A DNA stretch of 51,460 bases from Lachnospiraceae bacterium (lineage in GTDB: Bacteria > Bacillota > Clostridia > Lachnospirales > Lachnospiraceae): the NCBI GenBank assembly GCA_017469275.1, contig JAFUGT010000071.1:1-51460 (forward strand). Reading direction: 5' to 3'. Under the pieces are notes generated by a model. That model ran no database searches, was not told where the DNA came from, and saw nothing but the letters and a program-made list of their open reading frames with translations. Shown in pieces: positions 18,057-27,295 of this stretch. The translations under genes and the position numbers were made by a program. Numbering within the stretch: the first letter of the stretch is position 1; the number at the start of each line of letters is the position of its first letter.

Positions 18057-20039
18057 TCAGTTTTCTTCAATGATTACAAGATCCCAGTGCTTTAATATTA
18101 TTCTTTCTCCGGTTTTAACAGGAGTGTTTCCTATAAGCTCTTTTCCATCATCACCATCATAAATGAATTCCTGATTATTGGATGAATAATTGAAAAAGTA
18201 TTGTACTTTCTTTCCGAAATCATTAGTTCCCTCTTTGCGAATAATAGGAAAAGTATAGTATGGCAGAGGAATGACTGCTACTTCGCACAGTTTTCTTATG
18301 ATTGCCTTTAATCCGTCTTTTTCTATATAGCATCCCAGGTAGGTTGCGCTTCCGTTGGAATACCTTTTGTGAGTTATAGCAGAATAAATGTTCCAAAAAG
18401 TGTGTTTATAAGAGGCCCAGACTTCAGCGTCAATTGGTCGTAAAAGTTCCATCCATTCAGAAACCTCATAAGTTTTACCATCAAACTCCAAAGACACATT
18501 TCTGGGTATTGTGTACTGATCATAGGTTGCACCGATACATTCTGTAAGTAAATGCGGTTGCGCATCATGATATATTTTTATCTCAGAATCGGAAAAACCA
18601 CTTCTAAAGCCAAGAAGCATATGACCACCGTTCTTAACATAGGTGTTCAATTTGCGCAACGTTTCCTCCGTTGCTGAATATAATGCCGGAACTAGTAAAA
18701 GAGGGTAGTCCTCAAAAGAATCATTTACAGATATAAGGTCGCATTCCAAATTCATTTCATAACAGCAGTCATACATCCAACGCAATATGTGGTTATAATC
18801 TAATGTATCACTTATGGGAAATTCGTCAAGACCTGTTAGGCTGGAATTATCGATAATTATTGCAGCTTTACACTTTTTTGTAAGGTTGCGCAAATGTTCT
18901 TCTATTTTAAGCATTTCTTTGCGCCATTCTGATATTTCCCTGTACGGTGCATTGGGAAGCAAATCATGGCTTAATATTCCTTTCCAATATGATTCAAAGG
19001 AATTATGAATTGAGTGCCAGTGCCAATACATAACACTGTTGGCACCGCTGGCGAGATGAGAGTAAGCCTGTAATCGTAACTGGCCGGGATATGCAACCCA
19101 GTCATATCTTCCTTGAGCTTCAGTTTCAAGAACGAGATAATTATCTTTTTTTAATGATCGTCCGACAGCTCCTCCAAAAGCTATCATTGCTCCGTCGAGT
19201 TTGTCTTGAGACAAATGATATATGTCAACACCGGCTACATCCATGCATAAAGCGGCATCAAATTGATTTACTTCAGGTTGTATACCATAAGAGTAATCAA
19301 TCCAGGAATAATCGAAATTATGTGTGATAAATTGTCCTTCGTGTATATATTCACGTACGATATTAGATTGCCAAGTAAGAAAATCCGTTATCACATCTCT
19401 TAAAAAGCGTTTATAAGCCGCTGAAAGACTACCGTTGATGGTACCTCTTATATCAGGGAAATCATCCCAGGAGGCTATGCGGTTACTCCAGTAATCAAGA
19501 CCGAATTCCTGATTGAAATCTTCAATATCGGGGTATTTTTCTTTCATTTTTTCAATAAATAGCGCCTGAGTTTCCAAAGATGCAGCACCTGCGGAACGGG
19601 TTTCGTTGTCAAGCTGATATCCGATTACCATAGGATGATCTTTAACCTGTTCCATCAGCTTTCTGATTATTCTTTCTGCATATCTGAGATAATCAGGATT
19701 GGTAATGTCAGTGAGTTGTCTGTGTCCGTAAAGCTCTTGTCCATTTTTGTTATATGAGAGTATTTTGGGATACTTTTTTGCAAGCCATGCCGGAATTGCA
19801 TAGGTAGGAGTGCCGATTATTACATTTATATTATATCGTGATGCAGCATCCAACATTCTGTGTAAATGAGTAAAATCAAATATTCCATCTTCAGGTTCCC
19901 ATGTGCTCCAGGTGGATTCAGCAATGCGAATGACATTAAATCCTGCTTCCTTCATCATTTGAAAATCAGTTTCTATGCGGTCATAAGGCATATATTCATC
20001 ATAGTAGGCTGAACCAAAGAGTATTGAATCGACATTCAT
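18057..20039 (-). CDS. ganA: GH42 beta-galactosidase
   Basis: 660 residues, standard for GH42, and no signal peptide, so it works in the cytoplasm. The acid/base glutamate is E146 in YQLDNETRSAG; the nucleophile is probably E305 in LVLETEAQGRYDW. A trimerisation domain (DLISVNDSFEDYPLLLVPALY) follows the barrel. GH42 enzymes in galactan loci cleave beta-1,4-galacto-oligosaccharides to galactose. AAGGAGG precedes the start. It is the first gene of a leftward operon with galK and galT, transcribed from a promoter carrying a LacI-type operator at its start point. Confidence 0.94.
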   Translation of the reverse strand: MNVDSILFGSAYYDEYMPYDRIETDFQMMKEAGFNVIRIAESTWSTWEPEDGIFDFTHLHRMLDAASRYNINVIIGTPTYAIPAWLAKKYPKILSYNKNGQELYGHRQLTDITNPDYLRYAERIIRKLMEQVKDHPMVIGYQLDNETRSAGAASLETQALFIEKMKEKYPDIEDFNQEFGLDYWSNRIASWDDFPDIRGTINGSLSAAYKRFLRDVITDFLTWQSNIVREYIHEGQFITHNFDYSWIDYSYGIQPEVNQFDAALCMDVAGVDIYHLSQDKLDGAMIAFGGAVGRSLKKDNYLVLETEAQGRYDWVAYPGQLRLQAYSHLASGANSVMYWHWHSIHNSFESYWKGILSHDLLPNAPYREISEWRKEMLKIEEHLRNLTKKCKAAIIIDNSSLTGLDEFPISDTLDYNHILRWMYDCCYEMNLECDLISVNDSFEDYPLLLVPALYSATEETLRKLNTYVKNGGHMLLGFRSGFSDSEIKIYHDAQPHLLTECIGATYDQYTIPRNVSLEFDGKTYEVSEWMELLRPIDAEVWASYKHTFWNIYSAITHKRYSNGSATYLGCYIEKDGLKAIIRKLCEVAVIPLPYYTFPIIRKEGTNDFGKKVQYFFNYSSNNQEFIYDGDDGKELIGNTPVKTGERIILKHWDLVIIEEN

Positions 20040-20126
20040 AAATAAGTCCTCCTTAATTATGCTTATCTAAAATTTAGCTTAAGCAAGAATGATAAACAAA
20101 AAAATTAAAAAAATATAAATTAATCG

Positions 20127-20155
20127 TTGACAAAATGCGCAACAAGTGTTACTCT
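20127..20155 (+). promoter_or_regulatory. promoter of the lacI-type regulator gene
   Basis: TTGACA (20127-20132), 17 bases, then a weak -10 TACTCT (20150-20155). The shared operator starts about nine bases after the predicted transcription start, so autoregulation is likely. Confidence 0.5.
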
Positions 20156-20170
20156 AAACATGTTGATAGA

Positions 20171-20185
20171 CAACCGATTGCGCAA
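20171..20185. promoter_or_regulatory. LacI-family operator O1 (GH42 operon / lacI divergent region)
   Basis: CAACCGATTGCGCAA, containing the imperfect palindrome TTGCGCAAtcggTTG with a central CG step as usual for LacI/GalR-family sites. It covers the predicted start point of the GH42-galK-galT transcript and lies just after that of the regulator gene. The identical 15 bases recur at 21432 and 31872. Confidence 0.8.
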
Positions 20186-20214
20186 AGTGTAGCACAGTTG
20201 TTATTATTTGTCAA
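20186..20214 (-). promoter_or_regulatory. promoter of the GH42-galK-galT operon
   Basis: On the minus strand, consensus TTGACA (20214-20209), 17 bases and an extended -10, TGC then TACACT (20191-20186). The predicted start point near 20179 lies inside the operator at 20171-20185. Confidence 0.65.
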
Positions 20215-20231
20215 GACAGGAAGTGTAAATA

Positions 20232-21242
20232 GTGAATTACGATAATGTTCAAGAGAAGATTACAATTGCAGATGTGGCAGAAGCGTTAGGCATTTCTAAG
20301 ACAACTGTTTCAAGAGCAATCTCAGGCAAAGGGCGTATCGGCGAGGAGACAAGAAAGAGAGTACTTGAGTATATAGAAGAGAACAATTATAGACCAAGTC
20401 CAACAGCAAAAGGACTTGCTGAATCCAAGACATATAATATATGTTGGGCAATGCCCGGAGATTCGAATGTAACCTCGCTTCCTTTTTTTCAAAGATGTAT
20501 GGTTGGAATTAATGATGTTGTGGTGTCTAAGGACTATGATATATTAATTTCCATGATATACGAAGATAATAATGCGCAATTAAAAAGAATTGTTAATAAT
20601 CAAAAGGTTGATGGAGTAATATTAGGTCGTACCCTTGTTAATGATGTTAATGCACGATTTCTCAAAGAAAGCGGAGTTCCCTTTGTTGTTATAGGAAGTA
20701 CTTCAGAGAAGAATGTAATCCAGATTGATAATGATCATGTCAAGGCCTGCAGAGAGCTTACATCTATTCTTGTTATGAAGGGTACTAAAAAATTTGCTCT
20801 TATCGGCGGTAATCCTGAACATGTTGTCAATAGGACAAGACTTGAAGGCTTTAAAGAAGGTCTGGAAAGTCAGAATGTTAAAATGGATGAAGATAATATA
20901 TTTATGAATTGTGAGAAAGAATCAGATGTAGAACGAGCAGTCGAACAAGCGTTATGCAACAATGTTGACTGTATACTATGCATGGATGATCTGATATGTT
21001 ACGAAACTATTGGGAAACTTCATAAAGATGAAATAACGATACCTGATAGTATTAAAATTGCTTCTTTCTATAATAGTCAGATGTTGGAGAATGTACAACC
21101 TGCTATTACAGCTCTGCAATACGATCCCAGAGAACTTGGGTCGGTAGCAGCAAAGACTCTGTTTGACTATATTGAAGGAAATGAAGTGAAAGAGAAAGTT
21201 TTATTAAGCTATGAAGTATTATTAAAAAATTCCACACAGTGA
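20232..21242 (+). CDS. LacI/GalR-family transcriptional repressor of the galactan locus
   Basis: 336 residues. The N-terminal DNA-binding domain has the classic pattern ITIADVAEALGISKTTVSRA (about residues 11-30) and the hinge-helix NNYRPSPTAKGLA (about 55-67). The rest is a periplasmic-binding-protein-like ligand domain. The inducer is presumably galactose or a short galacto-oligosaccharide. The GTG start at 20232 has AGGAAG upstream and no ATG fits the HTH better. It is divergent from GH42-galK-galT and next to the transporter, and the shared 15-base operator at both promoters and at the secreted galactanase is its likely target. It ends at a strong terminator. Confidence 0.93.
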   Translation: MNYDNVQEKITIADVAEALGISKTTVSRAISGKGRIGEETRKRVLEYIEENNYRPSPTAKGLAESKTYNICWAMPGDSNVTSLPFFQRCMVGINDVVVSKDYDILISMIYEDNNAQLKRIVNNQKVDGVILGRTLVNDVNARFLKESGVPFVVIGSTSEKNVIQIDNDHVKACRELTSILVMKGTKKFALIGGNPEHVVNRTRLEGFKEGLESQNVKMDEDNIFMNCEKESDVERAVEQALCNNVDCILCMDDLICYETIGKLHKDEITIPDSIKIASFYNSQMLENVQPAITALQYDPRELGSVAAKTLFDYIEGNEVKEKVLLSYEVLLKNSTQ

Positions 21243-21275
21243 TTTTTTAATTATCTTATACCCTCCCTATTTAAA

Positions 21276-21312
21276 GGGCCTCAGGAATACCAGAACCTGA
21301 GGCTCTTTTTTA
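21276..21312 (+). terminator. intrinsic terminator after the lacI-type gene
   Basis: GGGCCTCAGG (21276-21285) pairs with CCTGAGGCTC (21296-21305), with one G-T pair, followed by TTTTTT. It separates the regulator from the transporter, which therefore has its own promoter. The rest of the 21243-21545 gap holds that promoter, operator O2 and the ribosome site. Confidence 0.9.
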
Positions 21313-21390
21313 ATGATAATATATAGCTAATTCCTATAATAAGTAGTAATACCGGGGAGGTTTTACATAAAAAATATTTTTGAAAAAGTA

Positions 21391-21419
21391 TTGACAGGGA
21401 AATATGACTGTGATATATT
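21391..21419 (+). promoter_or_regulatory. promoter of the galacto-oligosaccharide transporter operon
   Basis: Consensus TTGACA (21391-21396), 17 bases, then an extended -10, TGA followed by TATATT (21414-21419). Operator O2 begins 12 bases after the -10, at about +6. Confidence 0.75.
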
Positions 21420-21431
21420 ACAAACATAGAA

Positions 21432-21446
21432 CAACCGATTGCGCAA
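21432..21446. promoter_or_regulatory. LacI-family operator O2 (transporter operon)
   Basis: CAACCGATTGCGCAA, identical over 15 bases to O1 and O3, placed at about +6 of the transporter transcript. Bases following it (GCGCAAATTTGCAAC) give a degenerate second half-site. Confidence 0.8.
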
Positions 21447-21545
21447 ATTTGCAACACGAGGGCCATTAGGTGTACAAATCGTTTGAATGATGCGTGATGG
21501 TGGAGAAAATAATACATATACATTTTATTCAAGGAGGACATTTTT

Positions 21546-22862
21546 ATGAAGAAAAAAGGTTTAGCTTTATTGATGGCGGCAACCCTTGCTTTTGGAGCAC
21601 TTGTAGGCTGTGGAGGAGGAGAAGCTTCACCGGCGGCAGAAGACAGTACACAGGCCGCTGACGACAGTGCTGCCTCAGACGATTCGGCACCTGCAACAAA
21701 CGAAGATGCAGTCGCTAATTTGGTGGCAGCTACCAAAGACACAGTTGCAATGGCTGTATGGGCTTCAGAAGAGGATCAGGAGTTTACACAGGGACTTATC
21801 GATAGTTTTAAATCACAATATCCGGATGTGACTTTTGATATTACTCTTGGTGCTAAGTCAGAGGCAGATGCTAAGGATGATGTACTTGCAGACGTTGAGG
21901 CTGCACCTGATGTATATGCCTTCGCTGATGATCAGATTAACGAACTTGTCAATGGCGGAGCACTTCAAGAGGTTGTCAGCACCTACACATATGATGTTAA
22001 GGATGAGAATCTTGCAGGTTCGGTTGAAGCTGCAACACTTAATGGTAAGCTGTATGCTTATCCAATGACAGCAGATAATGGATATTTCTTATATTATGAC
22101 AAGTCAGTTTTCTCTAATGTAGATTCATTAGATTCAATGATTTCAGAAGCAGATGCAGCCGGTAAGAAGATCGCTATGATGGTATCAAACGCTTGGTATA
22201 ATTATGCGTTTTTCAAAGGTGCAGGATTTGATGTGTCACTTAATGAGGATGGTGTTACCAATACATGTAACTGGAACGCATCCGGAGCAACAGATGTTGC
22301 GCAGGCAATTATCGACCTTGGAAAGACGGGAACATTTATTGATGCCAAGGAAGATGCAGATATTGTAACAGGTATTACAGACGGAACGATCGCAGCAGCA
22401 GTTTCAGGTGTATGGAACGCAGATGCAATTAAAGAAGCATGGGGCGACAATTTTGCAGCTGCAAAACTTCCTACATTCACATGTGGTGGTAAACAGGTTC
22501 AGATGTCATCATTCTCAGGTTATAAGATGATCGGTGTTAATCCTCATTCTAAGAATGTTGGTTGGGCTATGCTCCTCGCAGAATACCTTACAAATGCAGA
22601 AAATCAGGTAGCTCGTTTTGAAGCCAGAGGACTTGGTCCTGCTAACACAGAAGCAGCAGCTTCAGAAGCAGTTCAGGCTTCTCCGGCAATCGCAGCACTT
22701 GCAGAGCAGGCAGCATATGCAACTCCTCAGCGTGTTGGTGGTAACTACTGGGATCCTGCCAATACACTTGGTCTTACATTGATTTCAGGTAATCCGGACG
22801 GGACAGATCTTCAGACATTACTTGATAATGCAGTAGAAGGTATTACAGCTCCTGTAGAGTAA
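21546..22862 (+). CDS. ganS: sugar ABC transporter substrate-binding lipoprotein (MalE-like)
   Basis: 438 residues. A lipoprotein signal ends in LVGC (Cys22), followed by an acidic Ser/Asp/Ala-rich linker to about residue 55 and then a maltodextrin-type solute-binding domain. The protein would sit on the outer face of the membrane and deliver oligosaccharide to the two permeases encoded next. Its position between the galactan regulator and the galactanase genes points to beta-1,4-galacto-oligosaccharides, equivalent to GanS/CycB of Bacillus; binding specificity is inferred. AAGGAGG precedes the start. Confidence 0.9.
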   Translation: MKKKGLALLMAATLAFGALVGCGGGEASPAAEDSTQAADDSAASDDSAPATNEDAVANLVAATKDTVAMAVWASEEDQEFTQGLIDSFKSQYPDVTFDITLGAKSEADAKDDVLADVEAAPDVYAFADDQINELVNGGALQEVVSTYTYDVKDENLAGSVEAATLNGKLYAYPMTADNGYFLYYDKSVFSNVDSLDSMISEADAAGKKIAMMVSNAWYNYAFFKGAGFDVSLNEDGVTNTCNWNASGATDVAQAIIDLGKTGTFIDAKEDADIVTGITDGTIAAAVSGVWNADAIKEAWGDNFAAAKLPTFTCGGKQVQMSSFSGYKMIGVNPHSKNVGWAMLLAEYLTNAENQVARFEARGLGPANTEAAASEAVQASPAIAALAEQAAYATPQRVGGNYWDPANTLGLTLISGNPDGTDLQTLLDNAVEGITAPVE

Positions 22863-22897
22863 TTAATCAGACAGATGGTAATTATATAACAACATAT

Positions 22898-22927
22898 CGG
22901 GCAGTACGTAATATGCTGCCCGAATTT
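22898..22927 (+). terminator. intercistronic hairpin after the binding-protein gene
   Basis: CGGGCAG (22898-22904) pairs with CTGCCCG (22916-22922), followed by only AATTTT. This is a weak terminator or 3'-end stabilising hairpin between binding-protein and permease genes, a usual way of making more binding protein than permease. Confidence 0.65.
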
Positions 22928-22972
22928 TGTAGAAAAAAATAGTGGTTTTTCGATAAAATGAGAGGAGATCTT

Positions 22973-24430
22973 ATGAAAGATAACACAAATAAAAAGGAAC
23001 GTTTTTCATTCGTCGGTTATTTCAAAGATCTGGTTACGGCAATTGCCAAAGGCGATTGGTCTGTCAAACTCTCCATGCTTTTTATGGGAGCAGGATATAC
23101 ATTTCATAAGCAGGTTATAAAAGGTATCCTTGTTACAATAATCGAAATTGCTTTCATCATGATGTGTATTTTCTATGCTGCCCCTAATCTTGCAAAGTTT
23201 GGAACGCTGGGAACAGTTCAGTTTGAACAGGTACTTGATCCGTTGACATTACAAACAACAGTTAATGATTATGATAATTCATTTACAATTTTGCTTAATT
23301 CTATTATTGCATTATTCCTAATAGTGTGTTTTGTATTCTTCTGGATTAGCAATATGAAGTCTGTATATCGTCTGCAGGTAATCGACAATGCACCGGATTC
23401 ATTATTAAAAAAACGTATTAATACATTTATAGAAGATATTAATTCTTTATTTTCAGAGAAGTTTCATCTAACATTACTTGCACTTCCTACATTGGGCGTA
23501 ATATTGATGAATATTATTCCAATCTTTGTAATGATTGCCATAGCATTTACCAATTACGATCAGTCACATATGCCACCAAATGCACTGTTTACATGGGTTG
23601 GTTTTGCCAATTTCAAAAATATACTTGCTAACTCAATGACAGTAACTTTTGGATATGCTTTTAAGAAAATACTGGGATGGACATTGTTATGGGCGGTGCT
23701 TGCCACACTGACAACATTTATATTTGGAGTTCTTTTGGCGATGTTCATTAACAGTAGGACAACCAAATGGCCCAAGATGTGGAGAACACTTTTTATTGTG
23801 GCAATTGCGGTACCTCAGTTTGTGACTTTATTACTTGTAAGATATTTCTTCGGAGATACAGGTATTGTCAATTCGATTTGCAGTAATTTAGGTGTAACTG
23901 AATTTTTGAAAAGTGTGGGGTTGGTTAGTCAACATCTCAATTATATTCCATTTCTTTCATCCGAGCATTGGGCAAAATTCATGATAGTAATGATTAATAT
24001 ATGGGTTGGTGTGCCTTATCAGATGCTGATTGCAACAGGTGTACTTATGAATATTCCGGGTGATCAGATAGAAAGTGCAAAGATTGACGGTGCTAACAAG
24101 TTCCAGACTTTTGTCAGTATAACAATGCCATACGTACTATTTATTCAAGGTCCTTCACTTATAACAGACTTTGTTAAGAATATTAATAACTTTAATGTTA
24201 TTTATCTTTTAACCAACAATTCATTTATTACACCGGATCAGGCACTTGCCAATTCAAATGCAAAAGAAGTGGACCTTCTTGTAACATGGTTGTTCCGACT
24301 CACTAATGAATATTACAACTATAAGATGGCTTCTGTAATAGGTATTATTGTGTTTATTATAAGTGCAGTATTCACGATTCTATCATTTACCAGAATGATA
24401 GCAGGAGATAGAGAGGGGGATTATCAATAA
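22973..24430 (+). CDS. ganP: sugar ABC transporter permease (MalF-like)
   Basis: 485 residues with about eight membrane helices. The ~130-residue N-terminal extension with extra helices is typical of MalF/GanP. The EAA-loop, contacting the ATPase, is NIPGDQIESAKIDGANKFQTF region near the C-terminus. ATG 22973 is chosen because AGAGGAG lies just before it, rather than ATG 22958. The stop codon overlaps the start of the next permease by one base (TAATG). The substrate is inferred from context as galacto-oligosaccharides. Confidence 0.9.
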   Translation: MKDNTNKKERFSFVGYFKDLVTAIAKGDWSVKLSMLFMGAGYTFHKQVIKGILVTIIEIAFIMMCIFYAAPNLAKFGTLGTVQFEQVLDPLTLQTTVNDYDNSFTILLNSIIALFLIVCFVFFWISNMKSVYRLQVIDNAPDSLLKKRINTFIEDINSLFSEKFHLTLLALPTLGVILMNIIPIFVMIAIAFTNYDQSHMPPNALFTWVGFANFKNILANSMTVTFGYAFKKILGWTLLWAVLATLTTFIFGVLLAMFINSRTTKWPKMWRTLFIVAIAVPQFVTLLLVRYFFGDTGIVNSICSNLGVTEFLKSVGLVSQHLNYIPFLSSEHWAKFMIVMINIWVGVPYQMLIATGVLMNIPGDQIESAKIDGANKFQTFVSITMPYVLFIQGPSLITDFVKNINNFNVIYLLTNNSFITPDQALANSNAKEVDLLVTWLFRLTNEYYNYKMASVIGIIVFIISAVFTILSFTRMIAGDREGDYQ

Positions 24431-25272
24431 TGAAGAAGAAAGTTGGATCGTTTTTCCATCATTTATTACTTATAATCCTTGTGGTTATATGGCTTATCCC
24501 GATTCTCTGGCTTGTGGTTACGGCCTTTAGCGGTTATCCGGGAATTAATAAGACACATTTCTTCCCGGAAACGTGGACAATTAGTAACTTTACAACATTG
24601 TTCTTAAAACCTGATTCAGTTGTACAATACGGAAGATGGTTTTCAAATACACTGATAATTGCAATATTTACTTGTATCATTTCTACAGTGTTTGTGCTTA
24701 TGGTAAGTTATGCATTCAGTTGTATGAGATTTAAGGGAAGAAAGACATTAATGAGTTTGTCACTTATACTTAATATGTTTCCGGGTGTTCTTTCGATGAT
24801 AGCTGTGTATTTTGTATTGAAGTCATTAGGGCTTACCAATAGTCATCTGGGAATGATCATTGTATACTCGGCAGGCTCGGGACTTGGATATCTGATTGTT
24901 AAAGGATTTATGGATACAGTTCCTGTTTCACTTCGTGAGGCGGCAAGACTTGAGGGTGCATCGGAGTTGCAGATATTTACCAAAATTATGCTTCCGATTT
25001 GTAAGCCGATCATCGTTTATCAGGTTATTAATTCCTTCCTGTTGCCTTGGGGTGATTTCGTTTTTGCGAAATTGATGCTGAATTCAGGTATTTCAAAGGA
25101 TTATACAGTAGCGATTGGTCTTTACAATATGTTAGACAGATCCTTGGTTAACCAGTATTTTTCAATATTCTGTGCAGGCGGCTTTATAGTTTCAATTCCT
25201 ATCTCAATTCTCTTCATAATAATGCAGAAATTTTACGTAGAAGGTGTTACAGGCGGTTCTGTTAAGGGTTGA
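24430..25272 (+). CDS. ganQ: sugar ABC transporter permease (MalG-like)
   Basis: 280 residues and six predicted membrane helices, the standard MalG size. The EAA-loop EAARLEGASELQIFTKIMLP is intact. It overlaps the preceding permease gene by one base, showing tight translational coupling. No ATPase gene is present in this operon or elsewhere in the window, so the importer should borrow a shared MsmX-type ATPase. A strong terminator follows. Confidence 0.92.
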   Translation: MKKKVGSFFHHLLLIILVVIWLIPILWLVVTAFSGYPGINKTHFFPETWTISNFTTLFLKPDSVVQYGRWFSNTLIIAIFTCIISTVFVLMVSYAFSCMRFKGRKTLMSLSLILNMFPGVLSMIAVYFVLKSLGLTNSHLGMIIVYSAGSGLGYLIVKGFMDTVPVSLREAARLEGASELQIFTKIMLPICKPIIVYQVINSFLLPWGDFVFAKLMLNSGISKDYTVAIGLYNMLDRSLVNQYFSIFCAGGFIVSIPISILFIIMQKFYVEGVTGGSVKG

Positions 25273-25320
25273 TATGCTGTACTAAATGTGTCTGGACATT
25301 TGTTTCAAGACAGTAATTAT

Positions 25321-25376
25321 GCACCCGGCTTATCCCTATCGTTAGATTGAAGCTGCGGATGAGTCGGGTGTTTTTA
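25321..25376 (+). terminator. intrinsic terminator of the transporter operon
   Basis: CACCCGGCTTATCC (25322-25335) pairs with GGATGAGTCGGGTG (25357-25370), with two mismatched or wobble positions, followed by TTTTTATA. Confidence 0.8.
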
Positions 25377-25453
25377 TATCCGGAAGTAGTAAAATGAAGG
25401 ATAAAAAAAGGATTATATAGTAATTATGAATATTTTTATTAAGGAGAGTAGCG

Positions 25454-27295
25454 ATGGACAATACATTTGTTGTTAATATTATTCATCGTCCGGAAATGGT
25501 TCCTGAGTATGCGGAAAAAGTTACCGGACAGGGTAAAGCGGAAGATATCGGCAGAAAAGCATTACTGACTGAATCGTTGGATATCTTCAAATTTCAACAG
25601 GAGACTGCACATAAGAATGGACTGAAAGTTACTATTCAGATGACTTATGCCAGTCTGTTTAATGATGAGGCATGTGAACTTGCGAAAAAAGATCATGAAC
25701 AATATGGAGACGAGATAGCTCTCTCGTTATTGGGATTACCATGTAAGGAGTTTCGAGAGAAATATAAAACCAAAGATTTTTGTATATGGATGTTCTCTAT
25801 GGAGGACAAAAAGAGTATTGTGGATGATGTATTTGGAAAGTTTTATGACCGGTTTGGATTCTATCCTGAATCCACAGGCTCTTATTACATGGATGCAGAA
25901 CTTACGAATTACATTAAAGAAAAATATCCTATGGTAAAATGTGCAGTTGCAACATGTTGGGAGGAAGGACCTAAGGCATATCATACCTGTAATAATTCCT
26001 GGTATACATTGTTTGATGGTGGTCCGTGGAATCCATGGATTCCTTCAAAGCAGAATACACATGCGCCTGCTGCAAATGAAGCAGAGGACAGTGGTATTGT
26101 TGCCATACCTCATTTGTCAAGGGATCTTCTTGCATGTTATGACGGCAATGGTTCCAATTTCGGAACACATCCGCAAAATGTTTTGCGTGGAATGATTTAT
26201 GATACAAAAACATGGGAATATCCCTATCTTTATAATCTGATAGACCAATACAGATATTTGGCAAAATTTAATAATGGCTATTCTTATAACATGATGTTTG
26301 TAGGCCCCGGATGGCTTAATAAGATGGGTAGATGGGAGCAGCCTTATGAACTTCTTAAAAAGTCATATGAGGATGGAATGGCTTATTATGGGGAACTCAA
26401 GAAGAAGGGTGAACTCATTGATATGACGATGGCGGAGTTCGCAGATTTCTATCGCAAGAACAAGTCGTATGAGGAGCCGGAGTGTGCATTATGGAAGGAT
26501 ATTCTATACGGCTCTGATAAACAGCTTTTCTGGTATGCTGACCCATATATGAGAGCTTGTGTTAATATGGATCAAGGTGGTGCTGTTGTTGATTTGAGAC
26601 CATATGCATCTAAGATCAAATGGGAGGTTGGAATCGGAACTAAGCATGTACAGGATGCATCATATCCATTTCTGATACAGGAAAAATACAGAGCAGGTTA
26701 TTTTACTCACTATGCGGGTGAGGGTACTGTTCGGTCAGCAAAAGTCTCTTATAACGGAGAGGAAGTAGACCTTTGCCTTTGCAGAACTCATGCAACTTTT
26801 TCACAGGAAGGAAAGAAGAGAATTCTTACACTTGATCCTGTTGAAATAGAGTTTTATGATCTCACGGTTAAGATTGGAACAAGAATTATTTTTGAAGAAG
26901 GTTCATCTAACATACAACATGAAAGAACGATTCTTGAAATGAGCAACCCTGATGCAGAGGTTGAAATAAATGAATATATAGTTGCCTGTTATGGAACAAC
27001 AGAATATCCTGAAGATATGACGGGGATTACTCTCGGGGTTATAGGCGATAATGGTGAAAAGACAATTAATTACGAATACAAATGTCGGGATGAGAAATTA
27101 GAAGGTGCTTCAGATGCTTTTGCAGTAATTCCGGCAATTGATACAAAGGTTTCTCTTTCAACTGATTCAAAAGAAGGATTAGGATATATAGAGGAGGGAT
27201 ATGCATTTTCACCTATGTTTAAACTTGGATATAAAAAGCATATTTCTGATAAGGAGGTAATTAAGACATGGCTCAATCTGGAAAAGGCAAATTAA
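25454..27295 (+). CDS. uncharacterised 613-residue cytosolic protein of the galactan locus
   Basis: I do not recognise a family. It has no signal peptide and no membrane helix, so it is predicted cytoplasmic. The N-terminal ~380 residues alternate strands and helices in a barrel-like way and are rich in aromatic residues (NNSWYTLFDGGPWNPWIP, WYADPYM), as in carbohydrate-binding clefts. HGLKV-like QMTYASLFND, HEQYGDEIALSLLG and GSYYMDAEL loosely recall barrel-type glycosidases or NodB-like deacetylases, but no diagnostic catalytic motif could be fixed. The last ~230 residues look beta-rich (KISF-type strands). AAGGAGAG precedes the start. The next gene starts inside its end. Position between transporter and GH53 suggests a role in galactan-derived sugar metabolism; that is inference only. 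Confidence 0.75.
   Translation: MDNTFVVNIIHRPEMVPEYAEKVTGQGKAEDIGRKALLTESLDIFKFQQETAHKNGLKVTIQMTYASLFNDEACELAKKDHEQYGDEIALSLLGLPCKEFREKYKTKDFCIWMFSMEDKKSIVDDVFGKFYDRFGFYPESTGSYYMDAELTNYIKEKYPMVKCAVATCWEEGPKAYHTCNNSWYTLFDGGPWNPWIPSKQNTHAPAANEAEDSGIVAIPHLSRDLLACYDGNGSNFGTHPQNVLRGMIYDTKTWEYPYLYNLIDQYRYLAKFNNGYSYNMMFVGPGWLNKMGRWEQPYELLKKSYEDGMAYYGELKKKGELIDMTMAEFADFYRKNKSYEEPECALWKDILYGSDKQLFWYADPYMRACVNMDQGGAVVDLRPYASKIKWEVGIGTKHVQDASYPFLIQEKYRAGYFTHYAGEGTVRSAKVSYNGEEVDLCLCRTHATFSQEGKKRILTLDPVEIEFYDLTVKIGTRIIFEEGSSNIQHERTILEMSNPDAEVEINEYIVACYGTTEYPEDMTGITLGVIGDNGEKTINYEYKCRDEKLEGASDAFAVIPAIDTKVSLSTDSKEGLGYIEEGYAFSPMFKLGYKKHISDKEVIKTWLNLEKAN

Noticed and set aside
25454-27295. Assignment of the unknown protein to GH57, GH38 or NodB-type deacetylases
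   Set aside because: Only loose similarity in a few short segments; no diagnostic catalytic motif was found.
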